Of a stretch of DNA of 64,000 nt, positions 11,501-21,582 are shown one piece after another. Both the position numbers and the translations under genes were made by a program. Origin of the DNA: Gonapodya prolifera JEL478 (lineage: Eukaryota > Monoblepharomycota > Monoblepharidomycetes > Monoblepharidales > Gonapodyaceae); assembly GCA_001574975.1 (NCBI GenBank), contig KQ965837.1, positions 62,001 to 126,000 of the forward strand, given 5' to 3'. The notes under the pieces were generated by a model that searched no databases, had not been told where the DNA came from, and saw nothing but the letters and a program-made list of their open reading frames with translations. Within the stretch, counting starts at the first letter, position 1. The number at the start of each line of letters is the position of its first letter.

Positions 11501-12290
11501 ATATCAATGATGGTAGTGGTTCTATGGTGAGTGTCGTGGAACGTGATCGATCTATGTACTGTATTGATAAATGAATTGCTTCCGTTTTAAGGTCGAAACC
11601 TGAGCACTGGAAGTGCAGGCTACGCTCCCGCAGTCGCTCTTCAAGCAGCAGCTGCTTCCTTTGTCCAGGAGCGGGGCGATCTTCCACGATTCAGTCTTCC
11701 TATTCCTGATCGAGACTTACCCGAACGCTCGACAACCCAACCACCCCTGAGTCCAAGGAGTGCGCTGACTGAAGGCCTCTCCGTCCCGGTTCCTCCTTCC
11801 GACATGCCTCCCCCTGTTGGTGATATGCCTCCCCCAATCTCCCCCGTGTCACCGGTCATTGGTGGAGGAACTAGCTTACTTCCATCCGAGATTCCCGAGC
11901 GAGGTCCTAGCAAACTCCCTCGGTATGGTGCGGCATCAATTTTATCACATACCAGAGTTCAGACAAGTACCAGCGGTATGAAGGACCTCAAGTTTGGAGG
12001 GGTCTCATCCACGGATCTTCAAGGAGTGTCCAGTAAGCTTAATTGCAATCGAGCATCAAGGCTGCATGTTGATTGACATCTATTTATTTTTTTTGTAGTC
12101 CCAAAGGATACTCTGGATCAACTACTTGTCGGTCGTCACATAACTCGCGAGGTTTGGACACTCCTTACGTTGGAGACAACCTTTCGTGTTCTGATTTCTG
12201 TGTTTTAATGACTGTCAGGCTTACGTACTCCTTCGCGCAGTTACGGAGCGCTCAGGTTCCTTCTCTAATAGGTCTGGATCCTTTTCGTGA
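8556..12290 (+). CDS. Transmembrane SH3 receptor-like protein, copy 3
   Basis: Third tandem member, 184 bp after copy 2. Exons: 8556-8604, 8975-9047, 9121-9823, 9887-9945, 10026-11214, 11278-11433, 11517-11526, 11592-12032, 12099-12151 and 12219-12290. They close to 934 residues. The signal peptide contains PVVLLLLLF. The ectodomain keeps the Cys spacing of its paralogues and uniquely carries a Gly/Pro linker (GGGGGPPGGGPGGGPPG). A membrane helix lies near 339-365 with a KRRRRK stop-transfer. The cytosolic region is very Ser-rich and has the shared FLGRPA motif. The SH3 domain near 704-768 includes TDELELVQGSAYYIDLLW. It is followed by a PPPVGDMPPPISP stretch, PERGPSK and the conserved VGRHITRE / AYVLLR tail. 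The SH3 exon (156 nt) and the microexon (10 nt) have exactly the lengths found in the other copies. Confidence 0.85.
11517..11526 (+). other. 10-nt microexon of SH3 domain, copy 3
   Basis: Ten bases (TGGTTCTATG) between gtag and gtgagt, coding W-F-Y plus one base. This is the third instance of the same microexon. Confidence 0.85.
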
Positions 12291-12723
12291 CCATCGTGTA
12301 TCCACTCAACTTTAAATTTGAGACTTCGACATACCAAGTTATGCATTTTGGAGCATAAGTGACAAGTGAAACGCACCACGCAAAATCGGTCTTGAACATA
12401 CTTTAGGACAACATTACTGTAATTTGTAAACTCTACCTCATTTCAAAGAGTTCATGAGTTCATGGAAAGCGTCACGACATATCGAATTTTAAGCTGCTAT
12501 TGTCTTTTACGAGACTACAAGGCGCCAGTTCCTGCTGGTGTAGCGCTATTCCCAAAGCGTCCCAAAGCCCTGGAGGACGTTGCAAGGACCAGAAGAAAGT
12601 GTTACGAGAAGCCAAAGAACCAGAAGTCAGCAGTCATTACAAACCTGTAAAAGAGTGGAGGTGCCGGCTGGTGGCATTAATGAGTGAGGTGGTTCCATGA
12701 CGTCCAGTTTAAGCTGATCTGTA
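12291..12723. other. Convergent intergenic stretch
   Basis: Lies between the 3' end of the third SH3 gene and the 3' end of the next minus-strand gene. I see no coding signal except a possible very short last exon of the minus gene: an acceptor ending near 12645 would add V-C-N-D-C and a stop. Confidence 0.4.
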
Positions 12724-13887
12724 TCAGATTACGAGTTGGAAAAAGCTCACCTGTATGTCCACCACAATATGCTCCAAAATCTTTCCCTCCCCATCAAACT
12801 TGTACACTGATAATCCCTCGTAGGTTGCGTGTACAACCGCATCCGGATTTATAGCCCCAACGACGATTGAATGTCGAGGTGTACCTTCCAAAATCCACCG
12901 AGCGAGAATGTAAATATCCTCGACTTCGCCTTCGCTAGCTGCAGCCGAAGGGGCTTTGTCTCCGCCTGTGCCCCCAACCATTCCCATTTCCTGCATCGCC
13001 CGCAGCTCCTCCCCACGGACCTGCTGCAGCTTCACCACGTCGTACGTCGGGTTGGCGTACCACAGCTTTACTACGGCTCGAAACGTTTCCACGAACGCCT
13101 TGTACGCGGCGTGACCGCTGATTGTGAGGCGGGAGTGGACGGGCTCTCGAAGCCGAACGTTCTGGGCGTAAATTGTCGTGTCGCTAAGTCCCTCGGCAAG
13201 AAAGTTGTGGAGGTCGTCGCGAAGCACGCAAATGGCACGCCCGATGTTGAGAATACGGTCTGGTGGTGGTTTGGAGGCTCCATTTGGGGTTGGGCCCGGA
13301 GTTGTTGCATCCTCTGGGCCGTTCCGGGCAGGTGTCCGGTCGAAAAGAAGTTTACCTGCTATAAAGTCACCTGCCAAAAGCTGTGCCGGGATTGGAGTCT
13401 CGGATTCTTTTGATGCGGATTGGGTGGATGAAACGTCGAGGGGTGGAGAGTCGAAGGAGATGCCGGTTTGGTGGCGACTAATACTCTGATACTGGCTTTG
13501 GGAAGGATCTGAAATGTTTTTCGAGTGCGCATGGAGCTCCCATGGCAGAAAGCCGGAAGGTTGAACGTTTGGTGAACGGTGCTCCACGTCGTCCGTCCGC
13601 GATGCACTGATAGGTTTTCCACCTCTGTGTGAAATCAGAGGCAGTTTGAGTATCGCATTACTCGCGCTTGACACAATCCTGGGCGTGATTCCTCCAAAAT
13701 GGGTCTGTATGCTCGACGATGCCGATTGGTGAGTTGAATATTTCTCCACACGAGTCATTCTCTTTCCAGCGACGCTACTATCCTCTGACATCGCGCACGG
13801 GCGCATATTTCCGTGTCGAAATTCTGAGCTGGCCCTCGAGAGCCCGTGAAGTGACGTGGGGAAACCTTTGATCGTGCTTCGGGACAT
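12724..13887 (-). CDS. SnoaL-like / DUF2358-type protein
   Basis: Single open frame of 387 codons. The first 200 residues are Ser/Pro-rich and low in complexity, so the true start could be internal or further upstream. The C-terminal half looks like the NTF2/SnoaL-like DUF2358 family of plants and fungi: ICVLRDDLHNFL, then a short strand-rich segment with LREPVHS, then ARWILEGTPR and finally YKFDGEGKILEHIVVDI. Those proteins have a small cone-shaped fold and no agreed reaction. The last residues are uncertain. The frame runs through a gtgagc right after the EHIVVDIQ segment, which may be a real donor leading to a tiny last exon near 12640. It is convergent with the SH3 gene cluster. Confidence 0.62.
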   Translation of the reverse strand: MSRSTIKGFPTSLHGLSRASSEFRHGNMRPCAMSEDSSVAGKRMTRVEKYSTHQSASSSIQTHFGGITPRIVSSASNAILKLPLISHRGGKPISASRTDDVEHRSPNVQPSGFLPWELHAHSKNISDPSQSQYQSISRHQTGISFDSPPLDVSSTQSASKESETPIPAQLLAGDFIAGKLLFDRTPARNGPEDATTPGPTPNGASKPPPDRILNIGRAICVLRDDLHNFLAEGLSDTTIYAQNVRLREPVHSRLTISGHAAYKAFVETFRAVVKLWYANPTYDVVKLQQVRGEELRAMQEMGMVGGTGGDKAPSAAASEGEVEDIYILARWILEGTPRHSIVVGAINPDAVVHATYEGLSVYKFDGEGKILEHIVVDIQVSFFQLVI

Positions 13888-15702
13888 TTTCGTGGAGCTT
13901 TGGGAGGATGGGCGTCAAAATGAAAGCCAAAGTGATCATCCAAAAGTTTGCAGGAGCGACCCGCGTCGTTTGATGCCCGCGATTTCCGCGTGTCTTGGTC
14001 AAGAAGGAAAGGACCGAACCTGACCAACACGTCACGGCGACAAAAGGATTCCACCGAAAATCAATTCGCAGAACTCGGTTGGCATTCATGTAATAGCAGT
14101 TCCGGATATCTGTAATAATCTTCTGTGTGTCTCTGACTCCATGAAAATCTGGTTCTCGCGTCCACCCACTTTGTCACCAGAATCTTTGAATTTTGGTAGT
14201 AAAGAGTTCGACCTTGTGGGTCCTCTCCGCGCAGAATTAGTCGCCGGAATTTTGGCAACAGCCCTCCAGAGAGCAAGAATCGAGTTTAAGTTGTAAGTAG
14301 CTTCCGACCATGGCACTTATGAGGAAGGCTGACAAACGGAAACGAGATTCGGCTTTCGAGGTGGGATGAATCCATTGGGTGGACTGCCAGATGAATTTCA
14401 AACACCAGCCTTTATGTTGTGACAGCAGTGGAGTAACGTTCCATGCAGGCATCAACCCGACAAATATGTCATTGTTAGATAACAGCAACGAGCGGGCGAC
14501 CAATACAGCCAGCGCTTGGGACCAGGAATTCCAAACTTAAACACTCTCGTCAATGGATATTCTTGCCGTCTGCCCACACCGTGCTGTACTCCAGAACCAC
14601 CAACTCACTACATTATCTGGCATTCAGCCATTTAGAAGAAAAACGACAATCGAACGCAAGAATTCGATCAACGCTTTCGTATCCAATTCGTGAATATTGA
14701 TCGATACCATCACAGAAAACATTATTATGAGGGTTTTGATGCGAAATTGATTTGAGAAAGCAACGCGATGCACCAAAAAGGTTCCGGGCGACACAAGCGG
14801 AAGCAAAAAAAAAAAAGTAAAGCGCAAAAGAGTCTCATACTCAGCACTCTCGAAATCACCCGAAGGACCGGTGCATGGCAACGACGTATCAAGCGGTGGG
14901 AACTCACCAGAGACTCCCGAGGCTCCCTTAACCGTGGGACGACCACGCCGCCAATTTAAACCTCCCCGACCCCAGAACGTGCAAATCGGTCGGCCGCAGT
15001 TCACTTCTCCACACTTGGCTCCGCAGACAAATACACTGGCACCAAGTGCCACCTCAATTCCATTTCTCCCAAGTTTCGCCCTCAATCCTGCCTTCAACTC
15101 ACACTTGGAATGCGGCAGCGCACTGAAGGAATATACCGTGCTGGTCTCTCTTGGGCATGAATCGTCAGAAACTCCCTGGAGATACATACTCGACTTGTCA
15201 CCCATCGGACGATCGTTCGAAGCATTCCGCGTCTTAGTGGATATTTGAAACCAGTAAATATCGTGGCGGTTACCTGGAGTGGTAAAAATTTCAAACAGGG
15301 TGTCGATTGGGTGTCTGTCTTCGTTGCCGGAGGGGCTGCCTTGTGGACCTGGTCTATGTTGCGATGAATCAACCGTGACCTACACAGTTATGAGCTTGAG
15401 TCATTCGTTTTCAAAACTCCTCTGTGCTACAATGGGCTCTTTTTGCTGCGTGGATTATGGTAGTGTCGAAATCTCACCAAGTGCGAGTAAACACCGACTT
15501 TTGAATCTCCTTGATGGCACACCGAACCGATTCAGGAGCGCAAGGGTGATGACACGTTTCAGATCCGACATGCTTTTTCTTCTGAAAGCGTAACATGCCA
15601 AGAAATGCAATCTCTTATTGCTGCCTCGCATGGTTATACACAAACACACCGCCCGACACCTCGTTAAGAATAAACGCTTCTTCTCACACACCGACACGAC
15701 GT
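13888..15702. other. Unassigned 1.8-kb stretch
   Basis: No firm gene. The minus strand carries hydrophobic open fragments just upstream of 13887 that might be 5' exons of the SnoaL-like gene, but I could not join them. A 125-codon plus-strand frame at 14871-15248 is Ser/Pro-rich like real exons of this genome, yet it overlaps a longer minus frame (14624-15205) and neither shows a domain. The 3' region of SDH1 starts at the right end. Confidence 0.35.
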
Positions 15703-15705
15703 TTA
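15703..15705 (-). other. Stop-codon-only terminal exon of SDH1
   Basis: The canonical Sdh1 end (KRVY) is followed directly by gtgagt. The first good acceptor (cttccag) lies directly before TAA, so the last exon holds just the stop codon as far as coding goes. The intron is 15706-15767. Confidence 0.7.
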
Positions 15706-18296
15706 CTGGAAGACGCAAAACAACGATGAGTAAGAGAGGGAAAGAAGGATCGAAGGCCCAAACTCACGTAAACCCTCTTAACAGGAGCAACGGTCTGGCA
15801 CTCGTTCGCGTCGAGAGTGTCCATGGTTACACCACGGTACCCGACCTTGGTCTTGTAGGTGTTCTCGTCCCTCCATGTGAGAGTGTGCTTCATCCAGTTG
15901 GCGTCACTGATAACGGAGAATACGTTTAGAGAATATGAAACTGGGCCAGACATCACGGGAAATGAGCTCACTCTCGGTCCTTGAAGTCCTCACGTGCGTG
16001 GGCACCACGAGACTCCTTGCGGGCCTCAGCGGAGTAGAGGGTTTGGACGGCATTGGTCATGAGGTTCTGGAGCTCCAGAGTCTCGATCAGGTCGGTGTTC
16101 CTGTAATATCAATGCATGATTCACTTCTCGTTCCCAGCTGCGGCGCCGGCCTTCAACCAAGCTTGCCCCGACTCACCACACAAGCGACCTGTCGGTGACC
16201 TTGACATCCTTGAAGGTCTCGGCAACCTGGTCGATTTTCTTGACACCCTCCTCGAGTGTCGACTGTGTCCGGAAAACGGCTGCGTCTGACTGCATGGTCT
16301 TCTGCATAGCGAGACGGACGTCGGCTGTGGGGAGAGCACCCTTGGCGTACCGAAGCTTGTCAAGGTTAGCGATGGACTCCTGCCCGGCGTTTGGTGGCAG
16401 AGCGGGGAGGGTAGTGCCTTGATTTCAAACAAAGTTAGCTCGGCATTGAAGTAGTCATTTCCACATCCGTCAAAGAACACCCACCAGGCTTCAAAGTCTC
16501 GGCAACGTGGTGTGCGACCGCACGACCGAACACAACAATGTCGAGGAGCGAGTTGGCTCCAAGACGGTTGGCGCCGTGGACGGACACGCAAGCCGCCTCT
16601 CCGGCGGCGTAGAGGCCAGGCACGACCTCGTCCTTGCCGTCGGCGGTCTGGCGGATGACCTCACCAGTGTACTTGGTGGGGATACCACCCATGTTGTAGT
16701 GGACAGTGGGAAGCACAGGGATGGGCTCCTTGGTCACGTCGACACCTACGTCAGAAATAATGGGTTAATCAATACGCCAAGTGACCGGGAACCAAAACAC
16801 GACGCACCAGCAAAGATGGCGGCGGTCTCAGAGATACCGGGGAGACGCTCCTTCAGAACCTCTGCCGGGAGATGGCTGAGTTGGAGGTAGATGTGGTCCT
16901 TCTCAGGTCCAACACCGCGACCCTCCCTGATTTCGACGGTCATAGATCGGGACACAACGTCACGGGAGGCCAAGTCCTTGGCGGTGGGAGCATAACGCTC
17001 CATGAACCGCTCTCCGTTGGAGTTGAGGAGGTACCCCCCCTCACCACGGGATCCCTCAGTGATAAGACATCCGGATCCGTAGATACCAGTCGGGTGGAAC
17101 TGAACGAACTCGAGGTCTTGGAGCGGGAGGCCAGCGCGGGCGACCATGGCGTTACCGTCACCAGTGCAGGTGTGGGCAGAGGTGCACGAGAAGTAAGCGC
17201 GTCCGTATCCTCCAGTAGCGAGGACGGTCTTGTGGGCGCGGAAGCGGTGGAGGGTTCCGTCCTCCATGCACATGGCGATAACACCACGGCAGACACCTGG
17301 GAACACAGACGATCCGTTAGATTAACTGCAACAGGACGAAGAGAAATTGGATCTCGCACCGTCCTTGTCCATGATTAAGTCAAGGGCGAAGTACTCAACG
17401 AAGTAGGTCGCGTTGTACTTGAGGGACTGGCCGTACAGAGTGTGGAGAAGAGCGTGACCAGTTCGGTCCGCAACGGCAGCGCAGCGGTAAGCCTGACCAC
17501 CCTTTCCAAACTTGAGACTCTGACCACCAAAGGCACGCTGGTAGATCTTTCCTTCCTCCGTGCGGGAGAACGGCACACCGTAGTTCTCCAGCTCGATGAC
17601 CGAGTGGGGTGCCTCACGACACATGTAGTGAATGGCGTCCTGGTCGCCCAGCCAGTCAGATCCCTTCACGGTGTCGTACATGTGCCACCGCCAGTCATCC
17701 TCGGTCATATTTCCGAGGGCGGCGTTGATTCCTCCCTGAGCGGCGACGGTGTGGGATCGGGTGGGGAAGAGCTTGGTGATGCACGCAGTGTTGAATCCAG
17801 CCTCAGCAAGACCCATGGTGGCACGAAGACCGGCACCTCCAGCACCGACAACAAGGGCGTCGTAAGAGTGGTCGATGATGGTGTAGGCAGAGGAAGGAGC
17901 ATCCTGTGAACGTGGATCATAAGTGGTTAGATATGCTCACCAGGAACCATCAGGAAGGTAAAGTGTGACGCAGGACATGCAGAATTTTCTCCTAGAGTGT
18001 ATCACTAGTGTCGTCTGGACAGTTGGAGGAACGTACTTTGGCAACTTCGGCGTATCGTGGTCCAGATCCAATAACGCGACGAACTGCGGATGTGGACGAG
18101 AAGTTGCGGGAAGCAACACTCAGTGGAGAAGCCCAGGTGCTAGGCGCTGAGTGGAGGGGGTCAGGTACCGGTACGCGAGGGAAACGATGGGGAGATGGAG
18201 CGTCGCACGGTGAGCTTCCGAAAACGGATCGGAGCGCAGAACTGGGCAGAGCCGTCGAATCGCCCGCGTCAACAGGTCCTCCTACATACCTCGCAT
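15703..18296 (-). CDS. SDH1: Succinate dehydrogenase flavoprotein subunit, mitochondrial
   Basis: Catalytic FAD subunit of complex II; it oxidises succinate to fumarate and feeds electrons to the iron-sulphur subunit in the mitochondrial inner membrane. Exons on the minus strand: 18290-18296, 18037-18146, 17360-17903, 16808-17296, 16485-16745, 16177-16417, 15972-16100, 15768-15906 and 15703-15705. They close to 640 residues, the usual length. A presequence ([13 protein letters not shown]) precedes the Rossmann segment [11 protein letters not shown]. The FAD-linking region [16 protein letters not shown], the [12 protein letters not shown] loop, [11 protein letters not shown], and [20 protein letters not shown] are all present. 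The start was chosen because the 7-nt first exon joins the presequence in frame. The final exon is only TAA, created by removing a 62-bp intron after the last Tyr. Retaining that intron would add about 27 residues. Confidence 0.95.
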
Positions 18297-18811
18297 GGCT
18301 TTGAAGCCCTATGAGATGAGTCGGAAGCCATTTGGGAGCGGCAGGTGGGGAGAAACCAAAAGCGTCACTTCACATGCCACGCAATCGGAAGCGCACGGCA
18401 GTGTCTGGACGCTTCAACGTACCATCTTGGAAGCAGCGGTCCTCAGCATCGTTGCAAGTCAGCGGGGTCGGCTGGTGGAATCGGCAGTTTGGGGGAAAAG
18501 TGCAGCCAAGGTTCCGAGGGAAAGAACCGGTCAAAACCGAATCGAGGCGGGGACAGACCGATAAATGAGCGATGGAAATTCGATGGTCGTCGTCCGGCGT
18601 GCGTCCCGTGACTCCTCACCTGTCCGCGTGAAGTGCTGGCACGTCTTGAGCGAACACAAATTTTTCGAAGGTGCACGGGCTGAGTGCCTCTTGACCACAA
18701 CTCGATACCGATGCAAACCGGTATCTTACATCTATTGTGTTTATAGTTACTGTCTAGCGAAGAAAACATTTCTCTATCCACGCTGGTTGCAGTACTCCCC
18801 CATAGTTGATA
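18297..18811. other. SDH1 upstream / MFS downstream intergenic stretch
   Basis: Both neighbours are on the minus strand, so this interval holds the SDH1 promoter side and the MFS gene 3' end. Overlapping plus-strand frames of 60-110 codons show no domain and are not called. Confidence 0.45.
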
Positions 18812-20923
18812 TTACCCTGAATTCTTCGGAAGAATCTTCACGCTCTCCCGCGCTCTCCACCAAAACTGTACCGTCGCCATGAGCATCATCCCCGCGCAGC
18901 CCCACATGGCTGCCTCGGACGAGTACGCCTCGGCTATCAAGGCACAACCTGCCGAACCTGCCATGAACCCGAAGTCTCCCGCTGTGCGAAGCAGGGCCAA
19001 TGCTTGCGGGCGAGTGTAGCTGTTGGTGATGTCGGAGATGTAGGCGGTGGGTGACGTGGCGTTGAGTGTGGTGCCAACAGCCCAGATGAGAACCAGACCG
19101 TAGAAGTGTGCTAGGTCGGTCGCGAAGGGTAGAATGAGGGCCGAAAGGGACAGAATAAGTCCTGCGGGTACGATCGTCACCCTTCTGCCATACTTGTCGG
19201 CAATAATGGCTGCGGGATGTGCACCTAAGACAAAACATATCGCCCGGTTGAAACATGGTTTTCGCTTTGGCCAAAGAAAATCAACTTACCCAGTACATTA
19301 ACGAGGGACATTGCTGCAAACGCCCCACCAAGCTGGCCAGCCGATAACCCCATGACATTCGTCGCAAGAAGTGGCATCAGAGTGAAGATACAACCACTCG
19401 CTGTGATCCATAACGTCATGTGATATATCAGCACTGCGCGAACGTTGGGGTCACGGAGCAAAGGGAGCCACTGCGAAGTGAGGGATCGTTTCACCGGACC
19501 AGCTGCAGGCGTTGCCGACCCTTGCTGAGAGGCCAACCCTGCTGCTGCCAGATTTTCAGCTGCCATTTCTCTCAGAACTTTGCCGGGAGGGAGAGTTCGT
19601 GGCTTCGTCTCGGGAAGGTTGAAGTAGTTGTTGACGGACGCCCCCACGATGGCAAAAGCGACAACGAAGAATGGGACCGAAAGGGAGAAAGACTCGGCGA
19701 GGAATCCACCTAGAGCAGGACCCATGACGGCTGAGTCATGAGATTGAGGTGAGTTTAGCAAATGTTGTCCAAAAGCTGAGTTATCCCCACTTATAAACCT
19801 CACCTCCAGCGGACCACCCCGCTGAACTCGGCGCCAGTGTCCTCGCCCTATTCCCTCTCTTCGAAATATCAGCCAAGTACAGCTGCGCGCCCGTAATCTG
19901 TGCGCTCCCTCCCACTCCCAACGCGGCCCTGCTGGCCAGCAAATCTGTTGATGTCCTCGCGAGCCCATTGTACGCCATCGCCGCCGCTGTCACAAGGGGA
20001 CCTCCGACAAGAAGGGGTCGGCGTCCGTACGTTGCGCCGATTTGGGCCGCGGGGAGGTTTGTGAGGAGACGAAAGAGGAATGTGGAGGACAGGATGAGGC
20101 CATATTGGGAGGTCGAGATGTGGAGTTGTTGCGCGAAGAGCGGCATGACGGGTTGGATGACGCCGATGGCGACGCCCACTGGGGAGGGTGAGAGGGTTCA
20201 GGATTGGGAGGTTTGAGATAAAATTACGTTGGATTAGATTCTGGAGGACGAGTTGATGAAGAAGTAAGAGGACCCACTCAATAGCGACGAAAGCGCCACA
20301 GACCACACGCGAGGGTCTACACTGTTGTCTTCCTCCTTTGCGGCCTCTGCCTCTGACCCAGGAGCCCCGGCGACAGTTGATACTGAGGAGGAAGTCCCTG
20401 CTGCCACTGGAAACGGAGCGACTGGGGCAGAAAGCGTCGCGAAAGACGGCGGAGCTCCCTGAAAGGGAGATGACGAGAGTGTCCTCGTGATGTTTGAGAT
20501 TTTGGCTTCCGTTTTGGTGGGAACAGTTGGACGAGTCAGGGTCTCTTCGAAAGTCTGCTGAGTAGCTTCCTCCGAGGCAGCAGTCGATGCTGACACGTCA
20601 CTGCGCTCAACCCGGTGTTCCGAAGCGTGTCCGGAAAGGTTTACGGGTCGCTCGGTGTGGAACCATCGACCTGTCACGTGCCCGGACACCTCCAGGCCAT
20701 CACCCCACCATCCCACGCTCCTGGAACCATTCCTGTCGATACCGCTGTGAAAGGCCGCCGTGAGGTTCTTGGTACGAGGCCTCCTTTCCGACACGATGCT
20801 CCATCGGACGCAAAGGCCGGAAGGGGTGGGGATCAGGACCGAGGTGGTGAGTGCGGTCCATTGACGAAGGGCGATGCTCAACTCTGCTGGGAGAGTCCGT
20901 GTGAGGTGCTGATTGATGGGCAT
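18812..20923 (-). CDS. Major facilitator superfamily transporter (DHA1-like)
   Basis: Four exons (20278-20923, 19804-20178, 19290-19730, 18812-19224) close to 624 residues. An unusually long N-terminal part of about 210 residues, rich in Ser, Thr and Ala, precedes the transporter. The first transmembrane helix begins at GVAIGVIQPVMPLFAQQL. The loop with motif A follows (NLPAAQIGATYGRRPLL), as does a second motif-A-like loop halfway through (AAIIADKYGRRVTIVPAG). About twelve hydrophobic helices can be traced, with the central loop near residues 415-450. Drug:H+ antiporter-like proteins share this pattern, but the substrate cannot be read from sequence. The long N-terminus could be a regulatory tail, or the true start could be internal. 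It is divergent from the glycerol-3-phosphate dehydrogenase gene. Confidence 0.82.
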
Positions 20924-21582
20924 TGGAAAACTTCCGGGGCCAAAGCCTGACGTGCTTTAGAGGAGTTCTATCCCATCGTAAGGTTGTAAAAGCTAAAAAC
21001 GTTACAGATTTCGAGGGAAGAAGTAATGCGATGTCGATTATTTGGGGGAAACTATCAGCGATACCAGGTGAGCCAGGTGCCAGAACTGCTTCCACCCACT
21101 CAGGGCTGATAATGACCCTCTCACCATGCCTTGTTCTTGCATAGTAAACCGGTGTACTCTATCTGACTACGTAGCAGAGTTCACAAGTGTGAAGTGGCCA
21201 AATGGTGTTGAGACGACCACGGGGCTGGTTGCAATGGTACTGAAGCCCAGGTGAACTATCCGTGCTTTTAAGATAAGTCAAAATCCATGTCATTCTTGCG
21301 TAGCTGCAATAATGCAGTGATACTTGGAGTCTTCATCACATGTCGCGCCAGGTCCAGGCCAAGACCTGCTTTCTTGATTTCGAACGACTTGTGCCTTGTA
21401 AATTATGCCTACCCAGTGAACTTATACGACAAATGAGGCAGTGCACAAGTACATAGATCGAAAATGTCTACTGTACTTGTGCTGGTAATGTTGTTGAACG
21501 GTTCCAGAACTGATGTTTACTTAGCATTTACATAAACGGTGGTGAGAGGCATTCTCCTGAAGATTCATTTCAGTTTGCCACC
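20924..21582. promoter_or_regulatory. Divergent intergenic region (MFS transporter / GpsA-type gene)
   Basis: 659 bp between two gene starts on opposite strands, so it should carry both promoters. I see no coding signal and no unambiguous TATA box or repeated element. Confidence 0.4.

Noticed and set aside
12871-13413. 180-codon plus-strand ORF opposite the SnoaL-like gene
   Set aside because: No domain; the minus-strand frame has the recognisable fold and longer open length.
14624-15205. 193-codon minus-strand ORF
   Set aside because: Overlaps a plus-strand ORF of similar quality, and no domain or splice context supports either.
16507-17909. Long plus-strand ORFs opposite SDH1
   Set aside because: Mirror frames of highly conserved, codon-biased SDH1 exons.
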